DNA from: Synchiropus splendidus
Taxonomy: Eukaryota > Chordata > Actinopteri > Syngnathiformes > Callionymidae
Direction: 5' to 3'
DNA length: 64,000 nucleotides
Assembly (NCBI RefSeq): GCF_027744825.2
Contig: NC_071347.1
Location: 14,922,501-14,986,500, forward strand
Shown: positions 1 to 12,075 of the stretch, one piece after another
Numbering within the stretch: position 1 is the first letter of the stretch
Layout: every line of letters begins with the position of its first letter
The notes under the pieces: model-generated
The model's input: only the letters and a program-made list of their open reading frames with translations
Told to the model about the DNA's origin: nothing
Databases searched by the model: none
Made by a program: the position numbers and the translations under genes

Positions 1-410
1 AGCTTGTTCTATACCACTGATATTGTTACGTGTTGAAGATAGTGCAGTATATTGGATGCAGTACTGATCAGATTTGATTATTCTGTGCTATATAAACAAA
101 GGGCAGGCCAGAAATCAATACATATTTGTAGATGTTTGTGCAAGATGATGGTTTCCCAAAGTAGATGTGAAATGTGCCTCATAATGTTGCATGAATTATC
201 TGCATGTTGGGTGGCAACATGGGCAGCGGCAGTGTCATAGCTGGGTTGTTGCAGGCAACCTTACAGCCACTTCCACCACAAGCCCTCAGCCTCAGTAAAA
301 CCACCGCCCTCATTCATAATTGCCCCCCCAGAATCAAAGCGGGGGGGGGGATCCTCCATCTCTCCAGGTGTCACCGGTGCTCAACGACACCGCCGTAGCC
401 TCCGAGAATC
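1..410. other. Non-coding stretch with facing C7 and G10 tracts
   Basis: No supported gene. The only structure seen is a run of seven C (323-329) followed 11 bases later by ten G (341-350). The two runs are complementary and could fold into a short hairpin, and the G run alone is prone to slippage. The short open frames here have no recognisable domain or splice context. Confidence 0.5.
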
Positions 411-625
411 AGCCAAAGGGATTTAGCATTTACTAGCCGTGTCACACTCCACAAAACACGGTGTCACTCAAGCAGCGCCTGTGTGGCATCTCTGGCATTA
501 ATGGAGACAATGACATCTTCCGACAGAGCGTTTATCTGCTACTAATGCCGCTAATGTAACTGCGGCAGAGATTTAGCATCTGGCCGTCACATTAGTTCTG
601 TCATTCATCCCTCAGCACTTTTTAT
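411..625. promoter_or_regulatory. Candidate conserved non-coding element
   Basis: Mixed-composition block standing out from AT-rich filler downstream. It repeats the word GATTTAGCAT (near 420 and 571) and holds several CTAATG/TAATG homeodomain-like cores around 540-560. The call rests on composition and motif density only; no alignment was possible. It could equally be unconstrained unique sequence. Confidence 0.3.
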
Positions 626-1180
626 TAACGTTCTTGCCACTATGGCTGTTTTGATAAGATATTCCACCAGATATGTTCAACAACCCCGATCTTCTTCACA
701 GGTGTTCTATACAGAGCACATTTATGACATACTGCCGAAAGCGTCAGCGCCGTATGCTGGCGTGGCTTCCACTTTGGACCTCCAACAAAAGTTGTTTACA
801 TATTTTCAGAGTAGGTTGACTTTATTTCTTGAGTATAGCGTTATTCTTGGCAGGCTAATTCAGATTTATCTCTCAGCAACTGGCGTTCGGCATAAATTAA
901 ATCTTGCAGTACTAGATTATTAATAAAATTAATTCCTGGAGCCACACTTTAAACATAAATTTATGAAAAAAACATATTTTTTTTGCAGATGACAAACCCC
1001 TTTTTTAATGTTTTTGGGGATGTCTGTTTAAGTACATTGACACCTCTTCATGGCAAGTCTATTTTTTATGTAGTTTGTGAAAATTATTTTTACCTAAAAT
1101 CAACTATTTTTTTACACATATTTTTCGTTTAATAAAACTGTTAAACAACAGCATATATTTGCTTTTTATTTTAAATGAAC
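626..1180. other. AT-rich filler
   Basis: AT-rich sequence with several T and A runs (around 965-1000 and 1085-1140). I see no gene, repeat family or compact motif cluster in it. Confidence 0.5.
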
Positions 1181-1545
1181 GTTTACGCATCCTGCAGTTG
1201 TAATTATTCTCTCTAATTTAGTGATGAATTATTAAAGAACAGCAGTGTACTGTGGATTATTAAAACATCTCAAGCGTAATTACTCATTTCTAAATTCCCT
1301 TGAACATTTTTATCTGAAGATCTAGCAAGTAATGTTTGTTAATTAAATAATGATGACCATAAAAGTGGAGTAAGCTGTAATTTAAGGATAAAATCAGCAG
1401 CTGTTTTTTGCATCTGCTAAACCTTTAGCCAGTACCAGCGTGATTGCAGCTCTCTCTGGCGTTCCCGCGACACATGTATAATTATTATATCCTAAAGCTG
1501 TAATACCAGAAGATATCAGGCAGAAGACAAAAGCTGTTTTGAGGT
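1181..1545. promoter_or_regulatory. Weak candidate regulatory block
   Basis: Less repetitive than its flanks, with homeodomain-like words (GTAATTACTC near 1277, TTAATTAAAT near 1339) and a GC-richer patch around 1430-1475. Motif content is suggestive only, and chance is a real alternative in AT-rich DNA. Confidence 0.2.
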
Positions 1546-2630
1546 TTCTGGGAACAAAAAGTATGAGCGGTACAGCTGCAAAGGTTGCATGCGAATGGGT
1601 GGGAATAAATCATGACCTCACAAATGAATGAAAATATAGTCAGCAGGTGCAGGCACACTGCAGCAAAAAATACTCCACTTCAACTTTTGAGTCTCCTACC
1701 AAAAATAATGTATATTGGTGAAAACTCAATCATCAATGGGACCACACACACTGTACTCAATGATAACATGCACAACTTTCAGGAAATATGCTAAATGTGA
1801 TCTATTTTTTAGCATGTTTGTTTACATTTCATAATACTCAATTGTTATACTTTCCCATTTTTCATGCAGATCCCTTCTTTAAGCATCATTTTCTTTTGTC
1901 ATCTCTACTTGTTTGGAAACAAGTCAACCCAATGATTTCAATATATTGTGAGCATGCAATGGAGGTGGGTTTCTGAGCACTTTTAGTCCCTGTTGAATCT
2001 GAAACGTTGTGCCGTCTCAAACTGGGTCAGGTTTGGCTCCCAGACCTCTCGTTTGACACACCAAATCTACAATTTTGAACCGCTAACCAAATGATTGCAT
2101 TGCTGAAGCTACTAACTGTATTTTGGCTTGACTTGTTGTTTCCTATTTACTTTTTATGAATGACTTTTTAACTCATGTTTGCTAACAAGTGATTTCATTT
2201 CAAAATGAGTTTGGTTTTTTTTTTTTCTTGAAAGTATCTGCTTTGCTCAGCTTATTTTGGTTTCTTTCAACATCATTGGTCATTCTGACCTTCACAAATT
2301 TAAAGGTCGGTGTGTTACTAGAAGTTCATCAGCAAAATCTGTGTAATAATCTGTAGCTGTGCAGATTAAAAATGTTGATGCTGGATTGCATGTCTGCTGG
2401 GAGGTGCGAGGAAAACTACAATGAAGGGCTTTTGAAACAGCAGAAACCCCTTGTTTTGTGACATAATGAACTGCGCTCATTGCAGTAGAGCACGTGTAGT
2501 AAATATCTATATGTTGGTATAATGTATCAAAGACTGATGATGGGTTCATGAAGTGTATGGAGCTATCTTTAGAGGATTGATTTCCCATACTGCCACGCAG
2601 TTGGCTGCATTTATATTCCATGCCTGTGGC
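1546..2630. other. Unremarkable unique sequence
   Basis: No gene, recognised repeat or clear motif cluster. A ten-base T run occurs near 2216-2226. Open frames here are short, overlap on both strands and show no domain. Confidence 0.45.
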
Positions 2631-3110
2631 TCCGTGACCCCTGGTTCTCCTTTGATGTGGCAGGCAGAAGCACAAACCAGGATGAGGCAGAGAGGGAGAA
2701 AGCAAAAGGTGAAACAGTCTTCAATGGGAGGAGGGGGGGAGAGATTTTTCTAGTGGTGCAGGTTCTTGGGATGAGAGGACGAGTTGGGGGAGTGTAAAAA
2801 GACCAGTAAGATTTTGCAGGGTGCAGCTCCAACCAATAAAGCCATCATCTGACAGATCTGTGAGAGTCGGTGCTGAAGGTGGGTCGGTGCTGCTGGGTGG
2901 GTGGGCAGAGGGGAAGCTGAGGGAAAGGGATCCGGTGATGGCGGGGGGTTGGGAGAGGGCACGGCGGTGGCGCGAGCTGATAGAGACGTCAGCGCTGCTT
3001 CAGTAATCTCACGACGGCTGGCCGCAGCGAGGGGCCATCAGGAACCCTCGAGAGCAGAGGCATGATAGAGCAGACCACCCTGACAACAGTGGCAGGGGGC
3101 CTGGGAGTAT
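2631..3110. other. G/purine-rich block
   Basis: Strongly purine-biased on the plus strand, from GAGGCAGAGAGGGAG-like sequence near 2685 to GGCGGGGGGTTGGGAGAGGG near 2940. It contains a canonical G-quadruplex motif, listed separately. Towards 2955-3060 it becomes CpG-containing mixed sequence. No coding signal. Confidence 0.5.
2895..2913 (+). other. G-quadruplex-forming motif
   Basis: Four G tracts are visible: 2895-2897, 2899-2901, 2903-2905 and 2910-2913, with loops of 1, 1 and 4 bases. This meets the classical G3+N1-7 rule, and the two single-base loops predict a stable parallel fold. Formation in the cell is inference. Confidence 0.7.
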
Positions 3111-4640
3111 GGACAAATCAAAGCGGGAAGAAGTAATTTTTGAGAAATTACAGAAATCTCCATGGAAATTAGCATGAAACACTTTCTAATCTCTTGCTTT
3201 TCACCGTGGACGATAGGGGTCAGCGCTTCCAGTTCTTTCTCTTTCGCCCCGTCCCTAATTTCATTATTCTCTCTTGATTTTTTTTTTTTTTTCTGCCCGC
3301 TTCTTATGTATACTCACCTCCCCACCCCACCCCACCACTCATATTCTTCCACCACTCATTTGCTTGAACCCGTTTTTTTTTTTTATTGACCACAATTAAA
3401 CGTTTAGATTTCAAAGGCAAATGAAAGGAGAGGCAACCCGTGTCCTCAGAGTGACACGGGATCAAGCTGCTGGGTAGCGCCGTAGCCTTGGAAGAGGTGA
3501 ATCCCCCAAGATGTGTCCTTTGCCCCCTTTCTTTCGTACTTGCGGTGTCTGTCAGAGCTCAGAACACTGCTCAACCGAATGGGAGGAGCGAGGAACCCTG
3601 AGGTGTGACCATGTGGTTATTGGTAATCAGCAGCATTTACAGTGAGACAATGGAACTGTGTGCAATGATTCTCGCTGCATTACGATGGATGCTTTTTTGT
3701 TCAAATTTGCTCAAACGTGATTGTTTTATTGCAATAATTCCACCCATATTTTTCACCCATTGTTAAATATTTTTAGATATATAAAATACGAATTTCTCAA
3801 CCACCTATTATATATATTTTTTTTTTTAAATAGGGAAAGCTATGAAAGATTTTGTTTCTGGCATCCACAGCAACAGAGCAAGCTCCCCCACGTCCATGTT
3901 CATATCACGGAACATTGTATTAAAGCAAGCCGTCGCCGCCTCAATGAGAAGCAGCCACAGTGAACGAGGCTTTGTTGTTGAGTAAATTGGTCTTGTGTGA
4001 TCTGCACAAGGCCAGACACAAGAAGACTGGTATTTAGAGTAAATTAAAAAGCCACTTATATTTCATAGAAAAACTGGACTAAGATTTTAAATTCTATTTT
4101 GTCATTTCATTGTTTAAAAAAAGGTTTCTGATGCTGAGTCAAATTAAAAATACATGTTTTTATTTCATATCAAGAATCCACCACATTTGTCAGAAATATA
4201 TAATTTAAAATGCATGCTCCCAGGTAAATTATGAATGAACGAATAAAACAAAATACTCTCATGTGACCATGAAAATATGTTTGCTTGGACATGAAAAATG
4301 TATAAATAAAATACTTTCAGTAATGATATATGGAAGCCAACAAAAATAGTTTTAATGGATTCTATAATGTAATTGTCCAGACATAATAACAAATGTTTTT
4401 GCATAAATTGCGAGTTCATAGTTAATTTATCTGGACTAATTTGTAGTAAAATTTAAGCCAATGATGATCTAACTATAAGTAACACACTATTTTTATATCT
4501 TTAAAAAAGAACTCTACATAATTGGGTCAAAATATATTTAACCTTCTTTAAATAAAATGCCAGTGTGAAACTGCATAATTCCAAGTAGTACAATAATAAT
4601 ACAATTTAAATTCATTTAAAGAAATAAAATTATGATGTGC
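3111..4640. other. AT-rich sequence with C-tract, T-tracts and one hairpin
   Basis: T runs lie near 3277-3292 and 3371-3384. Three C4 tracts separated by single A sit at 3320-3333. A perfect 8-bp inverted repeat with an 8-base loop occupies 3437-3460 (CCCGTGTC / GACACGGG). From about 4020 to 4640 the sequence is simple AT-rich filler. No gene is supported. Confidence 0.5.
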
Positions 4641-4650
4641 TTACAAACAG

Positions 4651-4687
4651 CACACACACACACACACACGCACACACATGCACACGC
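4651..4687. repeat. (CA)n microsatellite, interrupted
   Basis: CA dinucleotide repeat with G interruptions (CACG, CATG) towards its right end. Interruption suggests an older, partly stabilised locus. Confidence 0.95.
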
Positions 4688-4905
4688 TCATTAATACTTA
4701 CAGTAGACGAGTTAAAATAATTAGCCATTAGTTGCTTCGACGACAACAGTGGCATTTGATTAGCATGCGCATGTATGCTGATTCATGGAGCCGTGGAGTT
4801 ACTCTGACGGAGCCTTCATTAAAATCCTGTCGTGGACTTGCAACAGTGAAGTGACAAGCAGCGGAAATCTCTGTAAAATATAGGGAAAACCTCTGGTACC
4901 TTGTT
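4688..4905. promoter_or_regulatory. Candidate conserved non-coding element
   Basis: Mixed-composition block with clustered homeodomain-like words (CTCATTAATAC, AAATAATTAGCC, GTGGCATTTGATTAGCATGCGC) and an alternating purine-pyrimidine GCATGCGCATG. It contrasts with the microsatellite on its left. Inferred from composition; no conservation data. Confidence 0.35.
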
Positions 4906-5220
4906 AAATCTTTGTTTCCGTCCGCTTGCTAATTAAGCTTGAATCATGTGGATGGACTGGATAAAAGTGCAGCTCCAGAAAGGCAAATGATCTGTGACCG
5001 TTTCCCATGATAAACAACAGAATATCACATATATTTCAGTGGCTTTCTCCAGGCAAGGGCCTCTGTCTACCTGCTCCCACTTGCTGTTCTGCCATTTATA
5101 GATAGATGGCACTGCGTTCAAGGTAGAGCAAAAGGGCTGCACTCTCCTCCACCATCTTTGAGCCTTCTTCTTCTCATTATCCATCTCAAAATTAACCTGT
5201 CAATTTATCAATCAACACCA
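4906..5220. other. Unremarkable unique sequence
   Basis: No repeat family, splice-supported exon or RNA gene recognised. Short minus-strand open frames are not supported by domains or context. Confidence 0.4.
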
Positions 5221-5480
5221 TCTTGAGTATTCTGCCTCCTGTTTAGCGACCAGCTCTGCAACAATGCCGCGGCACAGATAACCGACAGGCGTGTGTTTAT
5301 TAGTGTAGTGAATGAATGCATTATCACCTAAATGAATACTATGAATCGCAATTGCTGCCGGCCTGTCGATAAGAGGTAAATACACACACGCGCACACACA
5401 CAATTTGATTTTAGAGGAGAACTCTGTATCTGCCTTTCTTTTATATGTCAAGGTAATGTTGTCGGGAGCCGAGCCGACCA
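5221..5480. promoter_or_regulatory. Candidate conserved non-coding element
   Basis: Balanced-composition block with CpG-containing words (ATGCCGCGGCACAG, TGCCGGCCTGTCGATAAG) and ATCACCTAAATGAATAC. The GCCGCGGC at about 5264-5271 is an 8-bp palindrome. A short CA/CGCA run lies near 5384-5401. Regulatory role is inferred. Confidence 0.3.
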
Positions 5481-5985
5481 TCTTTTTTAGGCTTTAATAG
5501 TCTAATCGAAGGCCAGATTGTTGGAAGAATGGAGTCAAGACAGAATGACAAGCTTGAAAGTGTAAATATACATCACCAGCTGAGGTAGTGTGTAGACAAG
5601 AAGGTCCTGAAAACAGGATTTGGTCACTTCAAACCAGTTCAGTGTTTCATGCAATATTATTATATTTAATTAAGCTAATTTTATTTTCTAAATTGTTTGT
5701 ATATTTTCCTGTTTGAATCAAAAATTCCTTATATTTTCACTAGTATCACTATAAATTTAAATTTGCTCCAGATTATATGCACAATCACACTCTGCGTTTT
5801 GCAAATTTGTTGATCTAAATTTAACAAAAAACATAATGATGGTTTCACAGATAATAATTGTAGTTTTGCAATTATCAAAAATTATCATTATTTCAATATA
5901 AATCAATATAGTATTTTTAAATGGTTTGCTTTGATTGAATAATATATATATATTTAAATGTAATTATTTTATCAGCTACAGTAAT

Positions 5986-6016
<31 letters not shown>

Positions 6017-6170
6017 GTATATTGTTTACTGATCTGTTTTGTTGTTTATGATTATTTTTATTTCATTTATTAATTTATTTTTACTTTATTTTTTTTATAT
6101 ATACATTGGTCCAGTTAATATGTAAAGCCTGTGAATTGAACAGGCTGTTACAGTCTTGAAATGATTTGAG
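5481..6170. other. AT-rich filler containing a CA microsatellite
   Basis: Very AT-rich from about 5650 to 6120, with an AT run near 5942-5953 and a T/A-rich tract near 6060-6105. A (CA)n repeat interrupts it. No gene seen. Confidence 0.55.
5989..6016. repeat. (AC)n microsatellite
   Basis: Uninterrupted AC repeat of 14 units within AT-rich filler. Confidence 0.97.
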
Positions 6171-7190
6171 TGTGATAATTCACACTGGACCCTCTAAAAA
6201 TCCTGATCAAGTGGAACCGCAGGTGGGGAACCTTAATCTTTTCCTATTTCCCTCGGACGGCATGAACAGATAGTGGAAATAGACGTCGAGCCGGGAACAC
6301 AATCGTAAAAGGGTCATGAATGGAGCGAGGTATTTCTCTTTTTCCAATTGTTATATGCCAAAATGGTCTCATTGTGTGAGGCGTTGGCGAGGTGGGGGCG
6401 CTAGAGAGGAAAATCGAGGGAGAGCATTAAAACGCTGACAAAAAAAAGAAAGAAAGAAAAAGGGACACAACATCTGGTAATTTGTTTCAGCAAGCTTTGC
6501 CTAATGATGTAAGCAGATTACTTTCCAACAGAGCGGGAGAGAGGCTTTCTGTGGGATCCCTTTCTTTCTTGTGTCCCTCATGAGTCCGTCCCATTAGGGC
6601 CGGAGACAGAAGCCGCGGCCACGCCACACCACTAGCTTGATTCGCTGACTCTGTGTACGCGCTTCTTTGCCATTTGACAATTTTCTCTCTCAAGAAGTGG
6701 ATGTTGATCAGAAAATTGCTTGGCACCCGGCGGGGTCTCGGAGCTTGTTTTCCAGGCTATTTTTGCGATTTAGAAAGGGGGGGACCTCTGTGACTATCAG
6801 AGGTGGGATGTAAGCCACTTGATGCTGTGGGTGCCCCTGGCCCGATTTGCTGGTTCTCCTCTGAGAGCAGGGATCAGTGGTATGCCCAGAATGAAAGGGA
6901 GGGCAGGAACCCGGTGTGATGAAGGACACTGGCTCCCAGTCAACGTGTGGAGGAGACTGGAGGATGAAACACACCATTAAGAGCAATTTAGAGTGTTGCA
7001 CTAAATTTCAGCAGGACTGATCGATCCTGACAGGAGGGCATCGTACCGCCCGCCAGATCACTTAAACCACTGCCCCTTGTCTCACGTTGCTTAATGTCAT
7101 GTCATTGACTATCATTCCAAGTTGGCCGGCGCGCCGCTGGATTTCATTTCAATTACGACTCCAAAGATTACCTTTTTATTTTTTTACACA
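6171..7190. promoter_or_regulatory. Mixed-composition region, possible regulatory blocks
   Basis: Two patches look most element-like. The first is 6175-6420, with GAACCGCAGGTGGGGAACC (an E-box CAGGTG inside). The second is 7030-7190, with GTTGCTTAATGTCATG and the CpG-rich palindromic word GGCGCGCC at 7128-7135. Between them the sequence is mixed with no recognised repeat or gene. A GAAA-type simple tract lies near 6441-6462. Functional role is inference. Confidence 0.25.
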
Positions 7191-8000
7191 TCAGTAATCA
7201 ATGTGGATTCTCATAAGAACGTCATAATACTGGCCCAGTATTGCATTCGCTTCCCTCTTCCTCTGTTCTTAATCCAGCAAAGTCCTCCTGAGGTTTGCTG
7301 TCGTGTTGATTTATTGATTTCTTTTCTTCTTTCCCTTACTCTGTCCACGTTGCACGGAAACTTGAGAGGCGCAGGGAAAAAAGACCACACCTTACTGACG
7401 TCCAACGAAGCTACGTGGATTGTAAAAGCTCAAAAACAGTTTTCAAAAATGCAGATTTCATCAGATTCTTGCTTTGGTCCCTCTAGTAATTTAACTTGTC
7501 AGAAAACACATATTTACACACTAACTGTTTTTATTTTATGGAAGGTCCCGCGCAGGTAGTACACAAATGAGTGTAAACCATCTCTCCATTATCAAACAAG
7601 CACATAACTATGAACTGGATATAGATAAAATAATTTTATGTCTGACCTCTAAATGCTTGGCATAACACCAGTTATATTGCAAGATTAAATTTAAATTATC
7701 CTGAAATTACTCAGTAGTTGTGCCTCTTCATAATAACAATATTAATAATAATAACAATAGTCAACCCACATAGGGGAAAAAAATTGAAATAAAATGACTT
7801 ATTTGCTCAGTAAAGATCATCCAACATTAATAAGATATATAAACCAATAGCAGAGGCATTCGTCTCCACACACCCATGTTGTACTGTGTGATTTGTTCAG
7901 CCACTGCAGTGTATTGTTTTTATTGCTTGTGCGACTGTCTGCCGGCTCTGTGCTGACATTTTATATGCCATCTATTTATTAGTTGGGATGTTCATTGAGG
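7191..8000. other. AT-rich filler
   Basis: A long open frame crosses the left part but starts at a non-ATG codon, and its product is hydrophobic and low in recognisable features. It is judged to be chance. Short ATT/AAT simple sequence is present near 7735-7760. Nothing else seen. Confidence 0.45.
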
Positions 8001-8004
8001 CAGC

Positions 8005-8100
8005 TCAGGTTAAGTATCTTGCTCGGTGTCTGATGGAGATATTGAACCTGCAGCCCTCTTGTCCCAAGTTCAGTTCCCTAACCACAACCAGTTTGCCCCT
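8005..8100. mobile_element. Decayed retroelement tail (fish-type)
   Basis: The segment resembles the end of widespread fish repeats in which a CTTGCTC... phrase is followed by ATTGAACCTGCAGCCCTC and ending ...AGTTCCCTAACCAC. The same phrase style occurs in other tail fragments here (13096-13325, 59395-59465, 62690-62810). The family name cannot be fixed without a repeat library. Confidence 0.4.
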
Positions 8101-8915
8101 TTGAAGGATGAGGTCTCAGCGAGAGTGCTGCTATGTACACCACACCGACGCTGATCTGTTCTGTGTCTCATATCATGTTGCTCCATGTCACTGACGGATG
8201 TTCGCTGCATCCCTCTGTGATGATTAGATCGGTGTCGGCCCACAGTTCCCCTATAGAAAATCAGCTGTTTCCTCTTCAGCCCACAAGTGCTGGGTTCCAG
8301 CAAATAATATCTGACATTAATTCACCTTGACCAACGGGGGTATTTTAAACACTACGTAAAAGGGACACCCAAAGTTTTTGGTCCTTAAGTCTCACACTTT
8401 CACCTGGGAAAAAGTAGGGGTGCTGTTCTTTCTTTGGAAAACTAAGATAGTCAAGACCTTGATTTTTTTTTTAATATATATGTATATATATGTGTGTGTG
8501 CAAATGTACAAGCAATACAAAGGTAATGTTTTAGCTTTTGAAAAATGTATTGAAGTTTTCCTCCTATTAAAGGCCCACACCATCGAACTTTTTTGATGTT
8601 GACCTTTTTTCGTGAAAATTGTAAAATGTATGTTGAACTTCGAAAAAGAACTCTCCCACTTAATAATGCAATTTCTTTCAAAAACTAAGTTTTCAAACTT
8701 GTGTAACCTCCCATGACCCATTTTAAGTTTAACATTTCTTCAAAATCTGGCTCAGTTAAATTTCAAGGTGAACATATATTTGATCTGTCGTTTTTGTTGT
8801 AAAGAATATTTTTGTGCCCTTAGTGCACAGTTTGAATCTCATATGCATCAGTCGTTGTAAGGAAATACTGAAATTAAGAGTAGTGTGCATCGTAATAGAT
8901 TGTTTTAGATGGTTG
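8101..8915. other. Unique and AT-rich sequence with a short AT/GT run
   Basis: A T run followed by alternating AT and GT repeats occupies about 8464-8501. The rest has no recognised gene or repeat. Short frames of 72-109 codons on both strands overlap the simple repeat and are dismissed. Confidence 0.45.
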
Positions 8916-9200
8916 ATTTAAAATGAGGTGATTGATATACGTACCAATATTTAGATTTGCACTTGGAATCACGAACTGAAGTCGGCTATTAATGATGTGC
9001 CGGCTGTGTTTTGATACGAGGCCACGTCTGCCACCAGCTGAGGCGTTAATACAAACATCGCAGATCATTTGTGGACTAACCTGTTTTTAACCGGCTCCCA
9101 CCAAAAGTGTGACAGGCAGGTGGGGAAACACGAGTTAATTAGCTATTAGCTTCTACAGGACCCGCCCTGAAAAAGCAGATTATTCATGTGAAACAACTTT
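8916..9200. promoter_or_regulatory. Candidate conserved non-coding element
   Basis: Compact block with GGTGATTGATATACG, GCTATTAATGATG, GAGGCGTTAATAC and TTAATTAG (9135-9142), plus E-box CAGCTG and CAGGTG words. Homeodomain cores recur every 50-80 bases in otherwise balanced sequence, the usual look of vertebrate developmental enhancers. No alignment was possible. Confidence 0.4.
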
Positions 9201-11770
9201 TTCAATTGGACTATAATTATGTTTTGGTTTCTGCTCTTCATCCATACGTTCCCATGTTTAAAGTTATCCCACAAAGAGAGCATCTCTTTAATAGTCTCAT
9301 TAACTTTAGCTGTTTGAAAAAAAAGAGGGATAGTCGGGGCAATTGATAAAATCTAAGCCCCACCTTCACCGCCTCTCCATTTTGTAATCACAGGCAGTTT
9401 GGCAGCGCAACGTAATTAGTTTGCACGCCAGATTTCCCATGAGTCTCAACCTAGCTCTAAGCCAATCCCTTCCTCAGCAGCCCAGAGACTAAACACCTAC
9501 TTTATCTGGTTTCCCCTCGGCTGTCCATCCACAGGGATTCACGCTGCCCTCAAAAACTGTGCCAATGAAGTCTGCGGTGCCTCGGGCTGGAACGGGTGAA
9601 ACTTCAGATGGCAGATGGCACAGGAATGGAAAAAGACCTTGTCTTGAAGGCAGAAGTGCCAAATAAAAGTAGAACATCATATCCCGGAGCTTTGCTTCCC
9701 GTGGCCGAGATTAAAGCAGGAAATATATGTCGAGAGACAACACAAATGTCTTCATTTCAAAAAGCTGTGCGTGATCAAAGTGCTTGAAATGTGGAGGCAC
9801 GCTGCAGGATATTTTGTTTTCATCAGGTGAAAATCACGGAGGAATTATCCCACCGCTTGTTCAGATGTCATCCCTGATAAACTGGAGGGCTGAAAATGGG
9901 TCACTTACTCTGACTGACATCCGTTGCCAGGTAGTCTATGTCATCTATTTGGCACGTAAACCTGTTTATTTTGCATGGAAAGTCATCAGTGTATAATGCA
10001 GAAGTACAAAGTTATTAGTGAGTCACTACTCTCAGTGCTAGGCACAATTTTGAATCAATATCGCAGGTTTAAAATGTGCTCAGCACAGTCGTGAAATACA
10101 GTATAGCTTTAATATGTATTTTATAGATTACATTTTAAACTGAAAAGGCACTTTGAGGGTGCCCGCCTCCACCAAGCTGCTCATTTTTTACACCCAATAT
10201 TGCCTTTATTTTAGCAGTATTTGGAACAGTTTTCCAGCGTTTAAATGACTGTTAACCAGTACGGTGAGGTTGCTAGCGTTAGAAGTCCTCACCTGCAAAA
10301 CTCCGGAGCCGGAAAGTACTGGAGCCTTTTGACACCACCTTCTACTTGTCATTTAAACTACTATAATTTGTATAGATAGAGTGCAGTGGCATATTAGCTG
10401 CACCCACTAAATAAGGAGAATAGATGTTCTTCATACATGAACCACACCGTCGGTGCAGTGGTCTGCGCAATAGGTCAGTGGTGCACCCCGCTTAAAAATG
10501 CATGAGGATCACTTCTAAACTAGTTTTGAAAACAGGATCCAGCATTGAGACTGACTCATGAAACAATCTCAGCAGTGTTCTGTACTTGAATCATGATCTT
10601 GTCACATCTTTTATTGACATTTTTTGCCCACGTGTCCCAAGTTCCGACACCACAGCCGGCCTCAGCTGCTGCTTTTAAGGTAGATAGTACCTGTGATTTC
10701 ATAGGCTCAATATTGTGGCAGCATGATGCTATTTATTCTATAAAAAATCATATATTAGCCACATTGTTGCATGAGCCAGAGGCTCCAGACTGCGAGAAAA
10801 AAAGTAGCATCTTATAGTTCAGAAATAATCATAATTTAGACATTTTAGAAAATACATATTTTTAACCCGACAAAGATTTCTGTGGGACTAATATCTACTG
10901 TATGTGATACAGTTGTGTTTATGTTGAGCTTACTCGTGCATGAGCACACATCTAGAATACCTCTGCCAGTCACAGACACAACAGCAAGAAGTGATCAGGT
11001 AGTATTTAATAGCACAAGTCCCATCTGGGAGAAAGGAGCCTATTCACTCCACATACTTGGCTGCTTGTCGCCTCACCATAATGGCCACAATGAATGAGCT
11101 CTGAAGCAATGGCCAATTAAATGCCTTGAAGGGGATGCCTCGAGGCCCGGCATGAAAGGCTTCAGGTGTGAAACGCTTGTTTTTCAAGAGTGCTGCAAAT
11201 GTTGGCTGCTTTCAAGTTTGCTGTTGCCCCTGCCCGCGTCCCCTTCCAGCCCACCCTGGCAGCCCTTCTCATGTGGAGGAGGGTAGAGGCTAGAGGAGAT
11301 AGGCAAGAGAAGACCACTTAAGTACAATTTTCCATTCAGCCGTCCAAACCTATGCACTCTCACGTGTTTCACTGCGGCTTCATAACAGTGAGCAGAGTTT
11401 CAGATGATGCAGACAATAGCTTTTTAGCAGCCAACGGTGGTGAAGAGGAGAAGGTGAAGGGCAGAAGGGGGTGAAATATGGATGAGACAGAGAGTCTGTG
11501 CATGAATCCAAACCAGAGCTTGGAGTAGAGATGTCCAGGAACAGAATGTAGTAAAAAGTTGTGTTATTCATGGGCTGAAATGCAGCCGAAATGCATTTTT
11601 CTTTTCGTCAAACCTTTTGTTCCCCCTCATTTTAGTGACTTCGAGGCTAGTTTGAGGCTAAAAAAGCTTGAATGGGACCTCAGTGGCTGCGGTAAATTAA
11701 TCTTATTAGGATCATACATCATGGTGGTGTCGAGTAAGGAGACTGATGTGCCTGTTTATCTGAGTTAAGC
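9201..11770. other. Long unique region without a recognised gene
   Basis: Mixed unique sequence. At 9535-9595 an exon-like segment is bounded by AG and GT but is not convincing. The segment 9300-9480 (GTAATTAGTTTGCACGCC near 9411) could be a weak regulatory block. Around 11150-11550 the sequence is purine-rich on the plus strand. No repeat family recognised. Confidence 0.4.
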
Positions 11771-12075
11771 TCTCTGGTTTACCTAGCGATCGCTCACAAC
11801 ACATGGAGCCCCTAATAAATTGGTGGAGTCTGGAGCGAGTGATTGCAGAGAAGTTAAGAGTGTCTGCGCTCCTGCTACTACAACCAGCCGCTCTCACTTC
11901 CCCCTTCTTTTTTTATCTGCGCCAGATTGGGAGAGCCTTTTTCGATAAGACAAGGAGAGGAGAAATCAAAATAAATGGAGTCCATTAGAAGCTGCAATGC
12001 ATCAACTGTTTGATAAAGTGATTAATAAACAGAGAGGGATTGTGATGGATTAAAGCATTTAATCACTGCATTTAA
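11771..12075. promoter_or_regulatory. Candidate enhancer-like element with paired homeodomain sites
   Basis: Contains TAGCGATCGCTC (11784-11795), CCTAATAAATTGG, the HOX/PBX-like TGATTAAT at 12019-12026, and an inverted pair GATTAAA (12048-12054) / TTTAATC (12058-12064) separated by GCA. Inverted TAATC cores close together match the general layout of dimeric homeodomain sites. Binding and activity are inference. Confidence 0.4.

Noticed and set aside
7128..7135. GGCGCGCC looking like a cloning-type rare-cutter site
   Set aside because: It sits in ordinary unique sequence with no vector sequence around; such words occur naturally.
7122..7559. 145-codon plus-strand open frame
   Set aside because: Starts at TTG, not ATG, overlaps a minus frame, and encodes a hydrophobic low-information product without domain.
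9535..9595. Exon-like segment bounded by CCACAG and GTGAAA
   Set aside because: Frame reads GFTLPSKTVPMKSAVPRAG, unlike any protein I know, and the donor is weak; chance pairing is likely.
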